A stretch of DNA of 64,000 nucleotides from Achromobacter seleniivolatilans. GTDB taxonomy: Bacteria; Pseudomonadota; Gammaproteobacteria; Burkholderiales; Burkholderiaceae_B. A model generated the notes under the pieces. The model worked only from the letters and a program-made list of their open reading frames with translations, was not told where the DNA came from and searched no databases. Each line of letters opens with the position of its first letter. Position 1 is the stretch's first letter. This document shows positions 44,664 through 53,419 of this stretch, in pieces. Where the stretch lies: positions 2,294,001 through 2,358,000 of the forward strand of contig NZ_CP132976.1 in the NCBI RefSeq assembly GCF_030864005.1. The letters run 5' to 3'. The translations under genes were made by a program, and so were the position numbers.

Positions 44664-45532
44664 GAACGCTCCGAACGCAGCTTGGGATCGATGGCGTCGC
44701 GCAAAGCGTCGCCCAGCAAATTCAGCGCCAGCACGGTCAGCAAGATCGCAACGCTGGGAAATACGGTCAACCACCAGGCGTCCAGAATGTTCTCGAAGCC
44801 TTCACGGATCATGCTGCCCCAGGTGGCGGCGGGCGGCGGCACGCCCAGGCCGATAAAGCTCAGCGACGCTTCGGTGCGAATGGCGGACGCCATCCACAGC
44901 GATCCCAGCACCACTACGTCCGACACCATGTTGGGCAGAATATGAACGCCCATCAGGCGCACTGGGCCATAGCCCAACGCCCTGCCCGCTTCCACGAAAT
45001 CCCGTTGTTTCAACGCGATGGTGGGCGCACGCGCCACCCGCACAAACGGCGCAATCTCGGTGATGGCGATTGCGATGATCAGGTTTTCCAGACTGGCGCC
45101 CAGCATCGCTGCCACCATCAGCCCCAGCAACAATGTGGGAAAAGACAGCAGCACATCGACCAATCCCATGATCAGTTGGTCGACCAGCCCGCCTACGTAA
45201 CCGGCCAGAATGCCCAGTGCGGAACCGATGGTCATGGCGATCAGGATGGCGACAAAACCCACCAGCAGGGACACGCGTGCGCCGTAGATCAAGCGCGACA
45301 GCACATCACGGCCATAGCTGTCGGTGCCCAGCCAGAATTCAGCGGACGGCGGCTCCAGCCGGAACGCAATATTTTGGGAAAGAGGATCATGCGGAGCCAG
45401 CCAAGGCGCAAAGACGGCAGCCAGCACAATCACCAGCAGCAAACCAATGCCTACCCAGGACAGTCGATTTTTGGCCAGCGCCTGCCACAAGGCATTGGGG
45501 CGGCTGGCAGGGACAGCGGCGACGGCGCTCAT
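44660..45532 (-). CDS. Dipeptide/oligopeptide-type ABC importer permease (DppC-like)
   Basis: A 290-residue inner-membrane permease with six hydrophobic segments. The APHDPLSQNIAFRLEPPSAEFWLGTDSYGRDVLSRLIYGAR region and the EAA-like loop FVEAGRALGYGPVRLMGVHILPN are typical of DppC/OppC. It carries four-base overlaps on both sides. Confidence 0.93.
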   Translation of the reverse strand: MSAVAAVPASRPNALWQALAKNRLSWVGIGLLLVIVLAAVFAPWLAPHDPLSQNIAFRLEPPSAEFWLGTDSYGRDVLSRLIYGARVSLLVGFVAILIAMTIGSALGILAGYVGGLVDQLIMGLVDVLLSFPTLLLGLMVAAMLGASLENLIIAIAITEIAPFVRVARAPTIALKQRDFVEAGRALGYGPVRLMGVHILPNMVSDVVVLGSLWMASAIRTEASLSFIGLGVPPPAATWGSMIREGFENILDAWWLTVFPSVAILLTVLALNLLGDALRDAIDPKLRSERS

Positions 45533-46470
45533 TTGTATTTCACCCTAGGATCGACCAGCCCATACACCAGGTCAGTCAGCAGATTGACAACAATCACGCA
45601 CGATGCAAACACCACCATCAGCCCTTGCAGCAGTGTGTAGTCCCGGCTGTTCAGCGCACCCAGGATCAGCTTGCCCAGGCCAGGCCGGTTGAAGACGATT
45701 TCGGTCAGCACGGAGTTGCCGATCAGCGTGCCGAAATACAGGCCCACGACCGTCACGATGGGAATCAAGGCATTGCGCAGGCCATGGCGCACGATCAGCC
45801 GCATCGGCCTCACGCCTTTGGCGCGTGCCGTGCGAACGTAGTCTTCGCCCATCACGCCCAGCATCGACGAGCGCGTGACGCGCATCACATAGGCCATCAT
45901 GATCAGACCCAGGTTGAAGGCAGGCAGCACCAGCCCGCGCAGCTGTGTGGTCCAGTCGCCTGAACCCGTTGACCCGATGACCGGGAACCAGCGCAGCTGG
46001 ATGGCAAACACCAGCAGCATCAAAATGGCGGACACAAAGGCGGGAAACGACAAACCGGTCAAGGACAGCAAACGGCCCAGATAGTCGGGCCACGCATTGC
46101 GGCGCAACGCCGCCCAGATACCCATGGGCAAGCCAAAGACCACGCCGATCAAGATGGCGGCGGCAGTCAGTTGCAGGGTCCAGGGCAGCACCAGCGCCAC
46201 CTCTTGCAACACCGTGCGGCCGCTGGCCATGGACACGCCAAAATTGCCCGTCAGCATGTCGCCCAGAAAGTGCAGGTATTGCACATGCGTGGGCAGATCC
46301 AGCCCCAGGCGCAGGCGCAACGCAGCCAGGGCTTCCGCGCTGGCCTGATCGCCCAGCATGACGGCAGCGGGGTCGCCCGGCACCAGCCGCACCAGGATGA
46401 ACACCGCCGTCAGCATCGCCAGTAATGTGGGGATAGCCAACAGCAGGCGCTTGATGGCGTAACGCATCAT
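45529..46470 (-). CDS. Dipeptide/oligopeptide-type ABC importer permease (DppB-like)
   Basis: A 313-residue permease with an N-terminal YAIKRLLLAIPTLLAMLTAVFILVRLVPGDPA segment, six hydrophobic helices, the EAA-like loop YVRTARAKGVRPMRLIVRHGLRNALIP and the end GLVDPRVKYK, all DppB/OppB-like. The start overlaps the stop of the oxidoreductase gene by ATGA, tying uptake to catabolism within one transcript. Confidence 0.93.
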   Translation of the reverse strand: MMRYAIKRLLLAIPTLLAMLTAVFILVRLVPGDPAAVMLGDQASAEALAALRLRLGLDLPTHVQYLHFLGDMLTGNFGVSMASGRTVLQEVALVLPWTLQLTAAAILIGVVFGLPMGIWAALRRNAWPDYLGRLLSLTGLSFPAFVSAILMLLVFAIQLRWFPVIGSTGSGDWTTQLRGLVLPAFNLGLIMMAYVMRVTRSSMLGVMGEDYVRTARAKGVRPMRLIVRHGLRNALIPIVTVVGLYFGTLIGNSVLTEIVFNRPGLGKLILGALNSRDYTLLQGLMVVFASCVIVVNLLTDLVYGLVDPRVKYK

Positions 46471-47612
46471 GATGACCGCTCCGGTGTGGCGCCAGCCGGG
46501 CGCATCAGCCGCTGCGCTTGCAGATTGCCGATGGCGCGGTCCGTATGGCCGCGCAGCACCAGATCCGTCAGCGCCGCGCCCACAACAGGCACCAGTTCAA
46601 AACCATGGCCCGAAAACCCGAACGCATGGAACACGCCGGGCGCATTGGGCGACGGGCCGACGATGGGCAGCATGTCTTCCGTCTTGGCTTCCAGCCCGGC
46701 CCACACGCGCACGATACGAATGTCGCGTACGGCTGGGAATAGATCCGTAGCGGCATGCGCGCCCTTGGCCAATACCTGCATCCGCGCCGTGGAGGTTTCG
46801 CGGTCCAGGTCGGGAATGCCTTGCAGGCCGCCGCCAATCACGAGCGTGCCTTGATCCGACTGCTTGAAGGACAGTGAACGGCCCATGATGGCCACCACCG
46901 GTTTGATGAAAGGCCGCAAACGTTCGCTGACCATCATCATGGAAGACTTGGTTGCCAACGGAATGTCGTCGCCCACCATGGCCGCGACGCGCGCCGACCA
47001 GGCGCCTGCCGCGTTGATGACGTAGGGAGCGGTCCAAGCGCCCGCCTCGGTCAGCGCGCGCCAATCCTGTCCCGCCCGTTCCAGGCCGGTGACGGCGCAG
47101 TGCTCGACGATCGTCACGCCCGCCGCTTCGGCGCTGTGGCGGAATGCGCGCAGCGCGCGATGCGGATCAGCCGCGCCATCGCGCCGCGCAATGGATGCGC
47201 CCAGGCAATGATGGCTGAGTTCCGGCAGCAGCCGCCGCAGTTCATCCGGCCCGATCAATTCTTCATGCGTGTAGCCGCTGGCGCGCAGGCCGCTCACCCG
47301 TGCTTCCAGCGCGGCCAGCGCCTTGGGCGTCTCGGCCACGCAGATCTGCCCATTGGCATGAAATCCGCAGTCGTCGCCCACCAAGGACGGCATGTCGTGC
47401 CACATATCCATGGCTTCCAGCGACAAGTCCAATTCGCCCAGATCGCGGTTCAGGGTCCGCACCCCAGCCGCCGTGGCGCCGGACGCGTGGCGGCCGACCC
47501 AATGGCGTTCGATCACCACGACACGCTTGCCGTGGCGAGCCACCTGCAGCGCGGCCGACAGGCCATGCAGTCCGCCGCCGATCACGATCACATCGCAACT
47601 GCGCGCGTTCAT
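46467..47612 (-). CDS. FAD-dependent oxidoreductase, DAO family (beta-subunit-like, second copy)
   Basis: A 381-residue D-amino-acid-oxidase-type flavoprotein. The N-terminal dinucleotide motif is VIVIGGGLHGLSAALQVARHGKRVVVIER, with ATAAGVRTLNRD nearby; the C-terminal PIVGPSPNAPGVFHAFGFSGHGFELVPVVG closes the FAD site. It resembles beta subunits of HcnABC, opine oxidase and D-hydroxyproline dehydrogenase. The operon encodes two such subunits (the other at 49283-50410), only distantly alike, perhaps giving two enzyme forms sharing alpha and gamma subunits. Confidence 0.9.
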   Translation of the reverse strand: MNARSCDVIVIGGGLHGLSAALQVARHGKRVVVIERHWVGRHASGATAAGVRTLNRDLGELDLSLEAMDMWHDMPSLVGDDCGFHANGQICVAETPKALAALEARVSGLRASGYTHEELIGPDELRRLLPELSHHCLGASIARRDGAADPHRALRAFRHSAEAAGVTIVEHCAVTGLERAGQDWRALTEAGAWTAPYVINAAGAWSARVAAMVGDDIPLATKSSMMMVSERLRPFIKPVVAIMGRSLSFKQSDQGTLVIGGGLQGIPDLDRETSTARMQVLAKGAHAATDLFPAVRDIRIVRVWAGLEAKTEDMLPIVGPSPNAPGVFHAFGFSGHGFELVPVVGAALTDLVLRGHTDRAIGNLQAQRLMRPAGATPERSS

Positions 47613-49009
47613 GCTTTTTCTTCCTCGATATCCAGCGATGCCAATTCGCCCAGGGTCAGCGGCTTGAGCGGCGGCCGAATGCGATAGAAACCCACTTCCG
47701 CGACGGGCCGGTTTTGCTCGGCCGCCAGAATGTGCGCGATGGTGTATCCGCACTGGCGGCCCTGGCACGGCCCCATGCCGGCACGCGTGTACGACTTGAT
47801 CTGGTTGGGTCCCGGCTGGCCGATGGCGGCTGCCTTGCGGATGTCGCCCGCCGTCAGTTCTTCGCAGCGGCACACGATCGTGTCGTCTGGCGGCGAAAAG
47901 ATGCTGGCGCGCGGCGGATACAAAGCATCCAGCATGGGCCGCAGGCGCAACAGCCCGGCCAATTTTTCATGCAACGGGGCAGCCAGACCCAAGGCCGCTT
48001 GCGGCGTCAGACGGCCGGTCTGTTGGGCAATGCCGATGGCGGCAAGCTCGCCACGCACACAGGCAGCTTGCGCGCCGCCGATACCCGCGCCATCGCCCGC
48101 TACGTAAACCCCTGACTTGCTGGTCTGGCCCCATTCGTCCACGTTGGGCGTCAGGCAAGCCTGTTGCACATTCCAGCTGTGATCGCATTCCAAAGCGCGC
48201 GTCATGTGGATCGAAGGCACCACGCCTTCATGCGACAACAGCACGCTGGCCGGCGCGCGCACGGTCTTGCCGTCCCCGCCCGTATATTCCACTTCTTGCA
48301 GACGTCCGTCGCCCAGGGCGCGCAGGGCCGTCACGCCGCGCACGCGCTTGACGCCCGCCGCCTTGATTTCGCGCAACCACGCCATGCCCTTGGACACATC
48401 GCCCCAACCCGCCAGTGCAGCGCCGGCCCACGGCAAGGCGCGGCGCCAGCCTCCGGGCGGAGACGTGTCCAGCCAACCGGCAATCTTGCCGCCAGCACGC
48501 AGCAATTGCGCCATGTACAACAAGGGCAAGGGGCCGCTGCCCGCAACCCATACCGGCTCGGACGGAACCTGACGCGACGTTTTCAGCAGGATTTGCGCGG
48601 CGCCCACCGTCAGCACACCCGGCAAGGTCCAGCCGGGAAATGGCGCCGGACGTTCTTGCGCGCCCAAGGCCAGCACGATTTGATTCGCGCGCACCGCTTC
48701 CGCCTGACCGTCGCGTGTCATGTAGACATGCCAGCCGGGCTCAATCTGCCAGACCTGGGTTTGGGGCTGATACACGGCGCCAGAAGCGCGGAACCGCGCG
48801 GCCAGATCCAGTCCGGCGCGATACTCATCGCCCAATAGTTTGCCGGTCGGCGTACCTGCCACGGCCTCGACCGCCCGCCAGATTTGTCCGCCCGGCGCGG
48901 CTTGCTCGTCCACCACCAGCACCGACAATCCTTGGCCGCGCAGCCCGATGGCCGCGCTCATGCCAGCGGGGCCAGCGCCAATCACCACAACATCGAATTC
49001 GCGTTTCAT
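47609..49009 (-). CDS. Pyridine-nucleotide-disulfide-type dehydrogenase alpha subunit with 2Fe-2S BFD-like domain
   Basis: A 466-residue flavoprotein. The FAD motif VVVIGAGPAGMSAAIGL starts near residue 6; the second dinucleotide region (VWVAGSGPLPLLYMAQLL) is near 155. GVYVAGDGAGIGGAQAACVRGELAA is the FAD-closing motif. The C-terminal 90 residues hold a bacterioferritin-ferredoxin-like iron-sulfur site (CRCEELTAGDI...GMGPCQGRQCGY). This architecture is that of HcnB/OoxA/alpha subunits of heteromeric amine or imino-acid dehydrogenases. The start MKREFD follows the family; overlaps of 4 nt link it to both neighbours. Confidence 0.92.
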   Translation of the reverse strand: MKREFDVVVIGAGPAGMSAAIGLRGQGLSVLVVDEQAAPGGQIWRAVEAVAGTPTGKLLGDEYRAGLDLAARFRASGAVYQPQTQVWQIEPGWHVYMTRDGQAEAVRANQIVLALGAQERPAPFPGWTLPGVLTVGAAQILLKTSRQVPSEPVWVAGSGPLPLLYMAQLLRAGGKIAGWLDTSPPGGWRRALPWAGAALAGWGDVSKGMAWLREIKAAGVKRVRGVTALRALGDGRLQEVEYTGGDGKTVRAPASVLLSHEGVVPSIHMTRALECDHSWNVQQACLTPNVDEWGQTSKSGVYVAGDGAGIGGAQAACVRGELAAIGIAQQTGRLTPQAALGLAAPLHEKLAGLLRLRPMLDALYPPRASIFSPPDDTIVCRCEELTAGDIRKAAAIGQPGPNQIKSYTRAGMGPCQGRQCGYTIAHILAAEQNRPVAEVGFYRIRPPLKPLTLGELASLDIEEEKA

Positions 49010-49314
49010 GGCATCACGCTCCGGCGGCCGAATTGGCGTTCCACACACATGCCTTCGCGCACCGTCACCAGACAGGTCTGGGTGGACGCCACGCCATCCA
49101 CAATGGCCAGGCAGTCAAAGCACACGCCCATCATGCAAAACGGCGCGCGCGGGCTTTCGTGCACGGGCGTGGTCCGGCTGGCGGGCGTCTGCTGGCGCAG
49201 CAGCACGGCTGCCACGGTTTCGCCGGGTTCGGCGGTGACGGACTCGCCGTCGATGGTGAGCGTCAGCGCGGGCGCGCCGGACTCATGCAGCTTTCTGAAC
49301 ATTGAAGCGCTCAT
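49006..49314 (-). CDS. 2Fe-2S ferredoxin-like gamma subunit (HcnA/SoxA-N-like)
   Basis: A 102-residue protein with the plant-type ferredoxin fold of small subunits of amine dehydrogenases. The iron-sulfur ligands are in CMMGVCFDC, followed by the fourth cysteine in QTCLVTV. The sequence LTLTIDGESVTAEPGETVAAVLL is the typical N-terminal beta-grasp. The start overlaps the end of the preceding oxidoreductase gene by 32 nt. It should shuttle electrons between the flavin subunits. Confidence 0.92.
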   Translation of the reverse strand: MSASMFRKLHESGAPALTLTIDGESVTAEPGETVAAVLLRQQTPASRTTPVHESPRAPFCMMGVCFDCLAIVDGVASTQTCLVTVREGMCVERQFGRRSVMP

Positions 49315-50410
49315 GGTGAAAGGCATCCAGGATGTCGGGCAGCGCGCCGCCAGCCAATGCGCGGGCGTATTGCCCCGCATGGAAAGAGGCCAGCGTTACG
49401 CCGGAATGGCACAGCGCGATTTCCGCGCCGGATTGAAGAGGAGAACTTGCATAGACGGGGCAGCCGTCGGGCGTCATGATCCGCAGGCAAGACCACTGCC
49501 GCACCAGCCGGGCTCGCGCCAGGTCGGGCAGAATGCGCAGGGCGTTGCGCGTCATCCGCACCGCGGCCTGAGAAGTGGTGCTCAGGTCGTAGCCGACTTC
49601 TTCTTGCGTCAGCCCAACCATCACCGTGCCTTCGCCGGTCTGGCGGATGCCGCTGGCTGGCACAGGCAAGACAGGCGCCAGTCTTTCGGTCACCAGAATC
49701 TGGCCACGCTGGGGCCGCAGCGGCACATCCAGCCCCACCATCGCACCCAGCGCGGCGGAACCCAAACCGGCGGCGATGACCACGCGCTCGGCACGAGCCG
49801 AAAATGCGCCCGCTGCGACCGAGAACCCGCCACCGGGCAACGGGTCGATTGCGGTAACGGCATGGCGGTTCAGCAATGTTCCGCCCTGGCGCAGAAAAGC
49901 AGTTTGCAGCGCGGCCAGCAGCCGCAACGGATTGACGTGACCGTCCAGCTCGCCAACGCTTGCGCCCGCCACGGCCTGCCCCAAGCGCATTGCCGGATAA
50001 CGGCGCAGCAGCTCGCCGCGATCCAGTACGCGGGCACAGGGCGCCAGTTCAGGCGCTTGCGCGTGCCAGGCGGCAAGACGGGCAACGCGCGCCGAGAGTT
50101 CCGCGTCGCTCATGCAGAAATGCAGGCCGCCCTTGCGTTCGTAGGCCAAGTCCACGCCGCTATCGGCTTGCAGTTGTTCCGCGAACGCGGGCCAGGCCTG
50201 CACTGCCAAATGCGACAAACGTTGGTAGGCCGGGTGGCCATGACCCTTGCCTTGCAGCCACACCAGACCGAAGTTGGCCTTGGCCGCGCGAAAATCCGTG
50301 TCTGCGCCGTCCAGCATCAGCACGCGGCGGCCCTGTCCAGCCAAGCCGTAAGCGATGGCCGCGCCCACCATGCCGGCGCCGGCCACGATGACGTCATAGT
50401 CCTGCGCCAT
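49283..50410 (-). CDS. FAD-dependent oxidoreductase, DAO family (beta-subunit-like, first copy)
   Basis: A 375-residue DAO-type flavoprotein, first gene of the operon. Its FAD motif is VIVAGAGMVGAAIAYGLAGQGRRVLMLDG; FGLVWLQGKGHGHPAYQRLS and SVGELDGHVNPLRLLAAL are family regions. GGAGG lies before the ATG. With the gamma, alpha and second beta-like genes it forms a dye-linked dehydrogenase module resembling opine oxidase, HcnABC or D-hydroxyproline dehydrogenase. The likely substrate is an N-substituted or imino amino acid brought in by the co-transcribed importer (inference). Confidence 0.9.
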   Translation of the reverse strand: MAQDYDVIVAGAGMVGAAIAYGLAGQGRRVLMLDGADTDFRAAKANFGLVWLQGKGHGHPAYQRLSHLAVQAWPAFAEQLQADSGVDLAYERKGGLHFCMSDAELSARVARLAAWHAQAPELAPCARVLDRGELLRRYPAMRLGQAVAGASVGELDGHVNPLRLLAALQTAFLRQGGTLLNRHAVTAIDPLPGGGFSVAAGAFSARAERVVIAAGLGSAALGAMVGLDVPLRPQRGQILVTERLAPVLPVPASGIRQTGEGTVMVGLTQEEVGYDLSTTSQAAVRMTRNALRILPDLARARLVRQWSCLRIMTPDGCPVYASSPLQSGAEIALCHSGVTLASFHAGQYARALAGGALPDILDAFHHERFNVQKAA

Positions 50411-50492
50411 GGCGGAACCTCCTTGTGCGGCAAGATGCGACGCTATAACCTTTGCGACTGGCAAGCTCGCTATCGTCAAATTGGGTTATGGC

Positions 50493-51410
50493 ATGAAAGA
50501 AACGTTGAACCTGCGGCAGATCGAGGCATTTAAGGCGGTTGTCGAACACGGCACCGTCAGCCAGGCAGCTATCGTGTTGGGCGTTTCGCAGCCCGCCGTC
50601 AGCAAGCTGCTGTCCCACCTGGAAACCGATACCGGGCTGTCGCTGTTTGACCGCGTGCGCGGCAAACTGGCGCCTTCCGTGCAAGGCATGCGCCTGTACG
50701 AAGAAATCGACCGCGTGTTCAGCGGGCTGCGTCAGGTGGAACAGGCCGTGGAGTCGATCCGCCGCGATGAGCAGCGCACCCTGAATGTGGGCGTGCTGCC
50801 TGCGCTGTCCGGCTCCTTCATTCGCCGCGTCACCATGCAGTTTTTGAAAACGCATCCCGATGTCCGCGTGTCCATCCAAAGCCGCGGATCGCTGTTCCTG
50901 GCCGACTGGCTGGCTACCCGGCATATCGACGTGGCGCTGGTGGGAAGCCGGGTCGACAATCCATATATCGACCGCGAACCCCTCTTTCCCTACCCGCTGT
51001 TCTGCGCCATGCCCGTCAATCACGAGCTGACGCGCAAACGCGTCGTGCGGCCACGCGATCTGAGCGGCTTGCCGTTCGTGTCCTTTGGCGCAGACAGCCA
51101 GACGCATGAGCTGGTGCGCCAGGCGTTCGACGAGGCAGACGCCAAGCTGAACGTGGTGCTGGACACGAACACGGCGCCCACGGCCTGCGAATTTGTCGCG
51201 GCGGGGCTGGGGGTTTCGTTGATTCATCCGCTGTTTGCCGAAGGGTTGCAAAGCCGCCTGGTGCTGAGGCGGTTCGATCCAGAGTTGCAGTTCCACTTCC
51301 AGTTGTGCCGCGTGCATTCATCACGCAACGCAGCGCTGGTCGAGACATTTGTCGAGGAAGCCCGCAACGTCGCCGCGCAGGTCTCCCGCGAATTGCTCAA
51401 AGGTCAGTGA
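50493..51410 (+). CDS. LysR-family regulator of the dehydrogenase/importer operon
   Basis: A 305-residue LysR regulator. The DNA-binding helix region (about 4-62) reads LNLRQIEAFKAVVEHGTVSQAAIVLGVSQPAVSKLLSHLE, the arrangement of OccR/NocR-like opine regulators. The C-terminal ligand-binding domain is complete. It is divergent from the dehydrogenase operon across an 82-bp gap, the classical LysR layout, so it probably activates that operon in response to its substrate. The upstream open frame overlaps the divergent gene and is not used. Confidence 0.92.
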   Translation: MKETLNLRQIEAFKAVVEHGTVSQAAIVLGVSQPAVSKLLSHLETDTGLSLFDRVRGKLAPSVQGMRLYEEIDRVFSGLRQVEQAVESIRRDEQRTLNVGVLPALSGSFIRRVTMQFLKTHPDVRVSIQSRGSLFLADWLATRHIDVALVGSRVDNPYIDREPLFPYPLFCAMPVNHELTRKRVVRPRDLSGLPFVSFGADSQTHELVRQAFDEADAKLNVVLDTNTAPTACEFVAAGLGVSLIHPLFAEGLQSRLVLRRFDPELQFHFQLCRVHSSRNAALVETFVEEARNVAAQVSRELLKGQ

Positions 51411-51422
51411 TGCAGAGGCGCG

Positions 51423-52988
51423 TCAGGGCGCGGTAATTGTGGTGAGTTCAGTGATGGGCGGCTGCAGGTTCAACGCGCCGCTCAGCGTGTAGCCGTAATT
51501 CACGCGGTCGCCATGCGCCCACACCTGCTTGAGTCCGAACAGCGGCACCGCGCAGACATCGTCATGGATCTGAACCTGAGCCTGCTTCCAGAGCGCCAGT
51601 TGCTTCTGGGCGTCCGGTTCCACGCGCGCTTGGCGGATGGCGTCGTCAGCCACCGAGCAATGCGAAAAATTCGACATCGCCCCCGGCGCGCCAATGGCCG
51701 CTGCCGAATCGTAGAACTCGGTCAGATAGGTGTCCGCATTGGGAAAGCGCGCAGCGCCGTAGAAAACCAGTCCGCTCAAATCCTGCCGGCTCTTGGCCTG
51801 ATAAGTCGCGTGATCCACCACTTCCATCTGCAACTTGATACCGGCCTTGGCCAACTGCGCCTGCACGATTTCCATGATGGGCTGCTGCGCCGAAATATTC
51901 GACACAATGGACTTGATCTCGACCCCGTTGGGGAAACCCGCTACGGCCAGCAGCTTCTTGGCGCGTTCCACGTCATAGGCATAAGCGCCTGTGCCGCAGT
52001 CCTGGCCCAGATAACCATTGGGCACAACCGAACATCCCTTGTCGGCCACATCCTTGCCCGCGTAGCGCACAATCTCGTCCACATTGATCGCGGCAGCCAC
52101 GGCCTGGCGCACCTTTACATTGTCCAGCGGCTTGATATTGCGATTGATATGCAGTGTGCGGAATTCGGCGGGCTCGAAAATATCGATCTTCATGCCGCGC
52201 TTGGCCGAACGCTCAACCCAACGCTGCTCGCGCTTGCCCTGCATCACGTCGATCTCGTTGGACGTAAATGCCAGTTCGCGCGCGCTGTCCGACGGAATCA
52301 TGCGATACATGATGCCGCCCAGTTTGGGTTTGCCGCGGAAGTAGGCGTCATTGGCCACCAGCTTTACGTACTGCTGCGTCACGTGTTCGCCAAAGGCGAA
52401 CGGGCCGGTGCCGATGGGGCCTGCACCGAACTTGTCGCCCAGCTTCTCGGCGGCCTTTTTGCTGACGATATTGCCGCCGTGGTAGTTGGACACCCGTCCC
52501 AGAAACGCCGCATCGGGATACTTCAAGGAGATGCGCACGGTGTAGTCATCCACCGCTTCCACCTTGTCGATGATGGCAAACGTGGCAGCAAAGCTGGACC
52601 GGTTGGCATCGCCTGCGCGCTGGATGGAATACACCACATCCTCGGCCTTCAACTCACCATAGCCGCCATGAAACTGCACGCCGTGGCGCAGATGAAACGT
52701 CCAGACCTTGCTGTCGGCCGAAGCTTCCCAACGTTCTGCCAGATCCGCTTCAAGCGCCTTGGGGTCGGCGCTGCCAGCCGGAAAGCGAACCAGCGCATTG
52801 AACATCTCCGCCGCCACGCCTTTGTCCACGGTGGAAGTGGCACGATGCGGGTCCAGCGTAGCGTTATCGGCCGCGCCTGAACTGATGCGCAACATGGGGC
52901 GTTCTTGCGCCGTTGCCGTGGCGGAAAGACCGGTGCTACAGGCTGCCAGCAATGCGGCCGCAAGAACAAGGTGTACAGGACGTTTCAT
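51423..52988 (-). CDS. ABC importer substrate-binding protein, family 5 (peptide/opine type)
   Basis: A 521-residue exported binding protein. The signal sequence MKRPVHLVLAAALLAACSTG contains LAAC, a possible lipobox, though a later cleavage after ATAQ is also plausible. Family-5 features are PHRATSTVDKGVAAEMFNALVRF, ERWEASADSKVWTFHLRHGVQFHGG, GTGPFAF and LHINRNIKPLDNVKVRQAVAAAIN. It likely feeds the DppBCDF-like importer, from which it is separated by the LysR gene. It ends 12 bp from the convergent LysR stop. Confidence 0.92.
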   Translation of the reverse strand: MKRPVHLVLAAALLAACSTGLSATATAQERPMLRISSGAADNATLDPHRATSTVDKGVAAEMFNALVRFPAGSADPKALEADLAERWEASADSKVWTFHLRHGVQFHGGYGELKAEDVVYSIQRAGDANRSSFAATFAIIDKVEAVDDYTVRISLKYPDAAFLGRVSNYHGGNIVSKKAAEKLGDKFGAGPIGTGPFAFGEHVTQQYVKLVANDAYFRGKPKLGGIMYRMIPSDSARELAFTSNEIDVMQGKREQRWVERSAKRGMKIDIFEPAEFRTLHINRNIKPLDNVKVRQAVAAAINVDEIVRYAGKDVADKGCSVVPNGYLGQDCGTGAYAYDVERAKKLLAVAGFPNGVEIKSIVSNISAQQPIMEIVQAQLAKAGIKLQMEVVDHATYQAKSRQDLSGLVFYGAARFPNADTYLTEFYDSAAAIGAPGAMSNFSHCSVADDAIRQARVEPDAQKQLALWKQAQVQIHDDVCAVPLFGLKQVWAHGDRVNYGYTLSGALNLQPPITELTTITAP

Positions 52989-53419
52989 AACTTCCCTTAT
53001 GCGCCGCGCACTTGCGGCCTTCGTGATCTGTAGTCAGAGGTACAACGTGACAGCAGACTAGAATCGGGAAGCCATGGCGTCAAAGTCCTTCAGGTGCTTG
53101 GTCTATTCCCCAGGGTTATAGGGTCGAGGTTTGGCGTCCCCTGATCCGGGGGGCCGGCAAGATAGCTAGTGGTTAGTACTGAGGACGGAAAATCAGCGGA
53201 TCTAGGGAAAGTACTTAGCTCAGTGGGAGCGAGTCTATCGGCAGCCCATGCGCTGCCGCCGACCACGCCGAGCCAGACTTTTTGCATCATCAATTCTAAT
53301 TATCAATATCCATTAAACTGATGCAAACCTGACGGCGGGCGGCGCTGCCTAGCATACAAGCGCCCGCTGGCTGCGGCCCGTTCCGCAACGCACTCTCTTT
53401 GTGACCCCGGAGTTTTCCC
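52989..53419. other. Divergent intergenic region with inverted repeat
   Basis: 431 bp between the binding-protein gene and hutG. The segment 53090-53290 differs in texture from the flanks and holds a minus-strand 67-codon frame (MMMQKVWLGVVGGSAWAAD...) without recognisable ribosome site or family; I do not call it a gene. A perfect inverted repeat TTTGCATCA (53281-53289) / TGATGCAAA (53319-53327) encloses an AT-rich stretch about 95 bp before hutG. It is a candidate regulator site or promoter region. Confidence 0.5.

Noticed and set aside
53090..53293. 67-codon minus-strand frame
   Set aside because: No recognisable ribosome site, no family, and low-complexity residue use; kept only as an intergenic observation.
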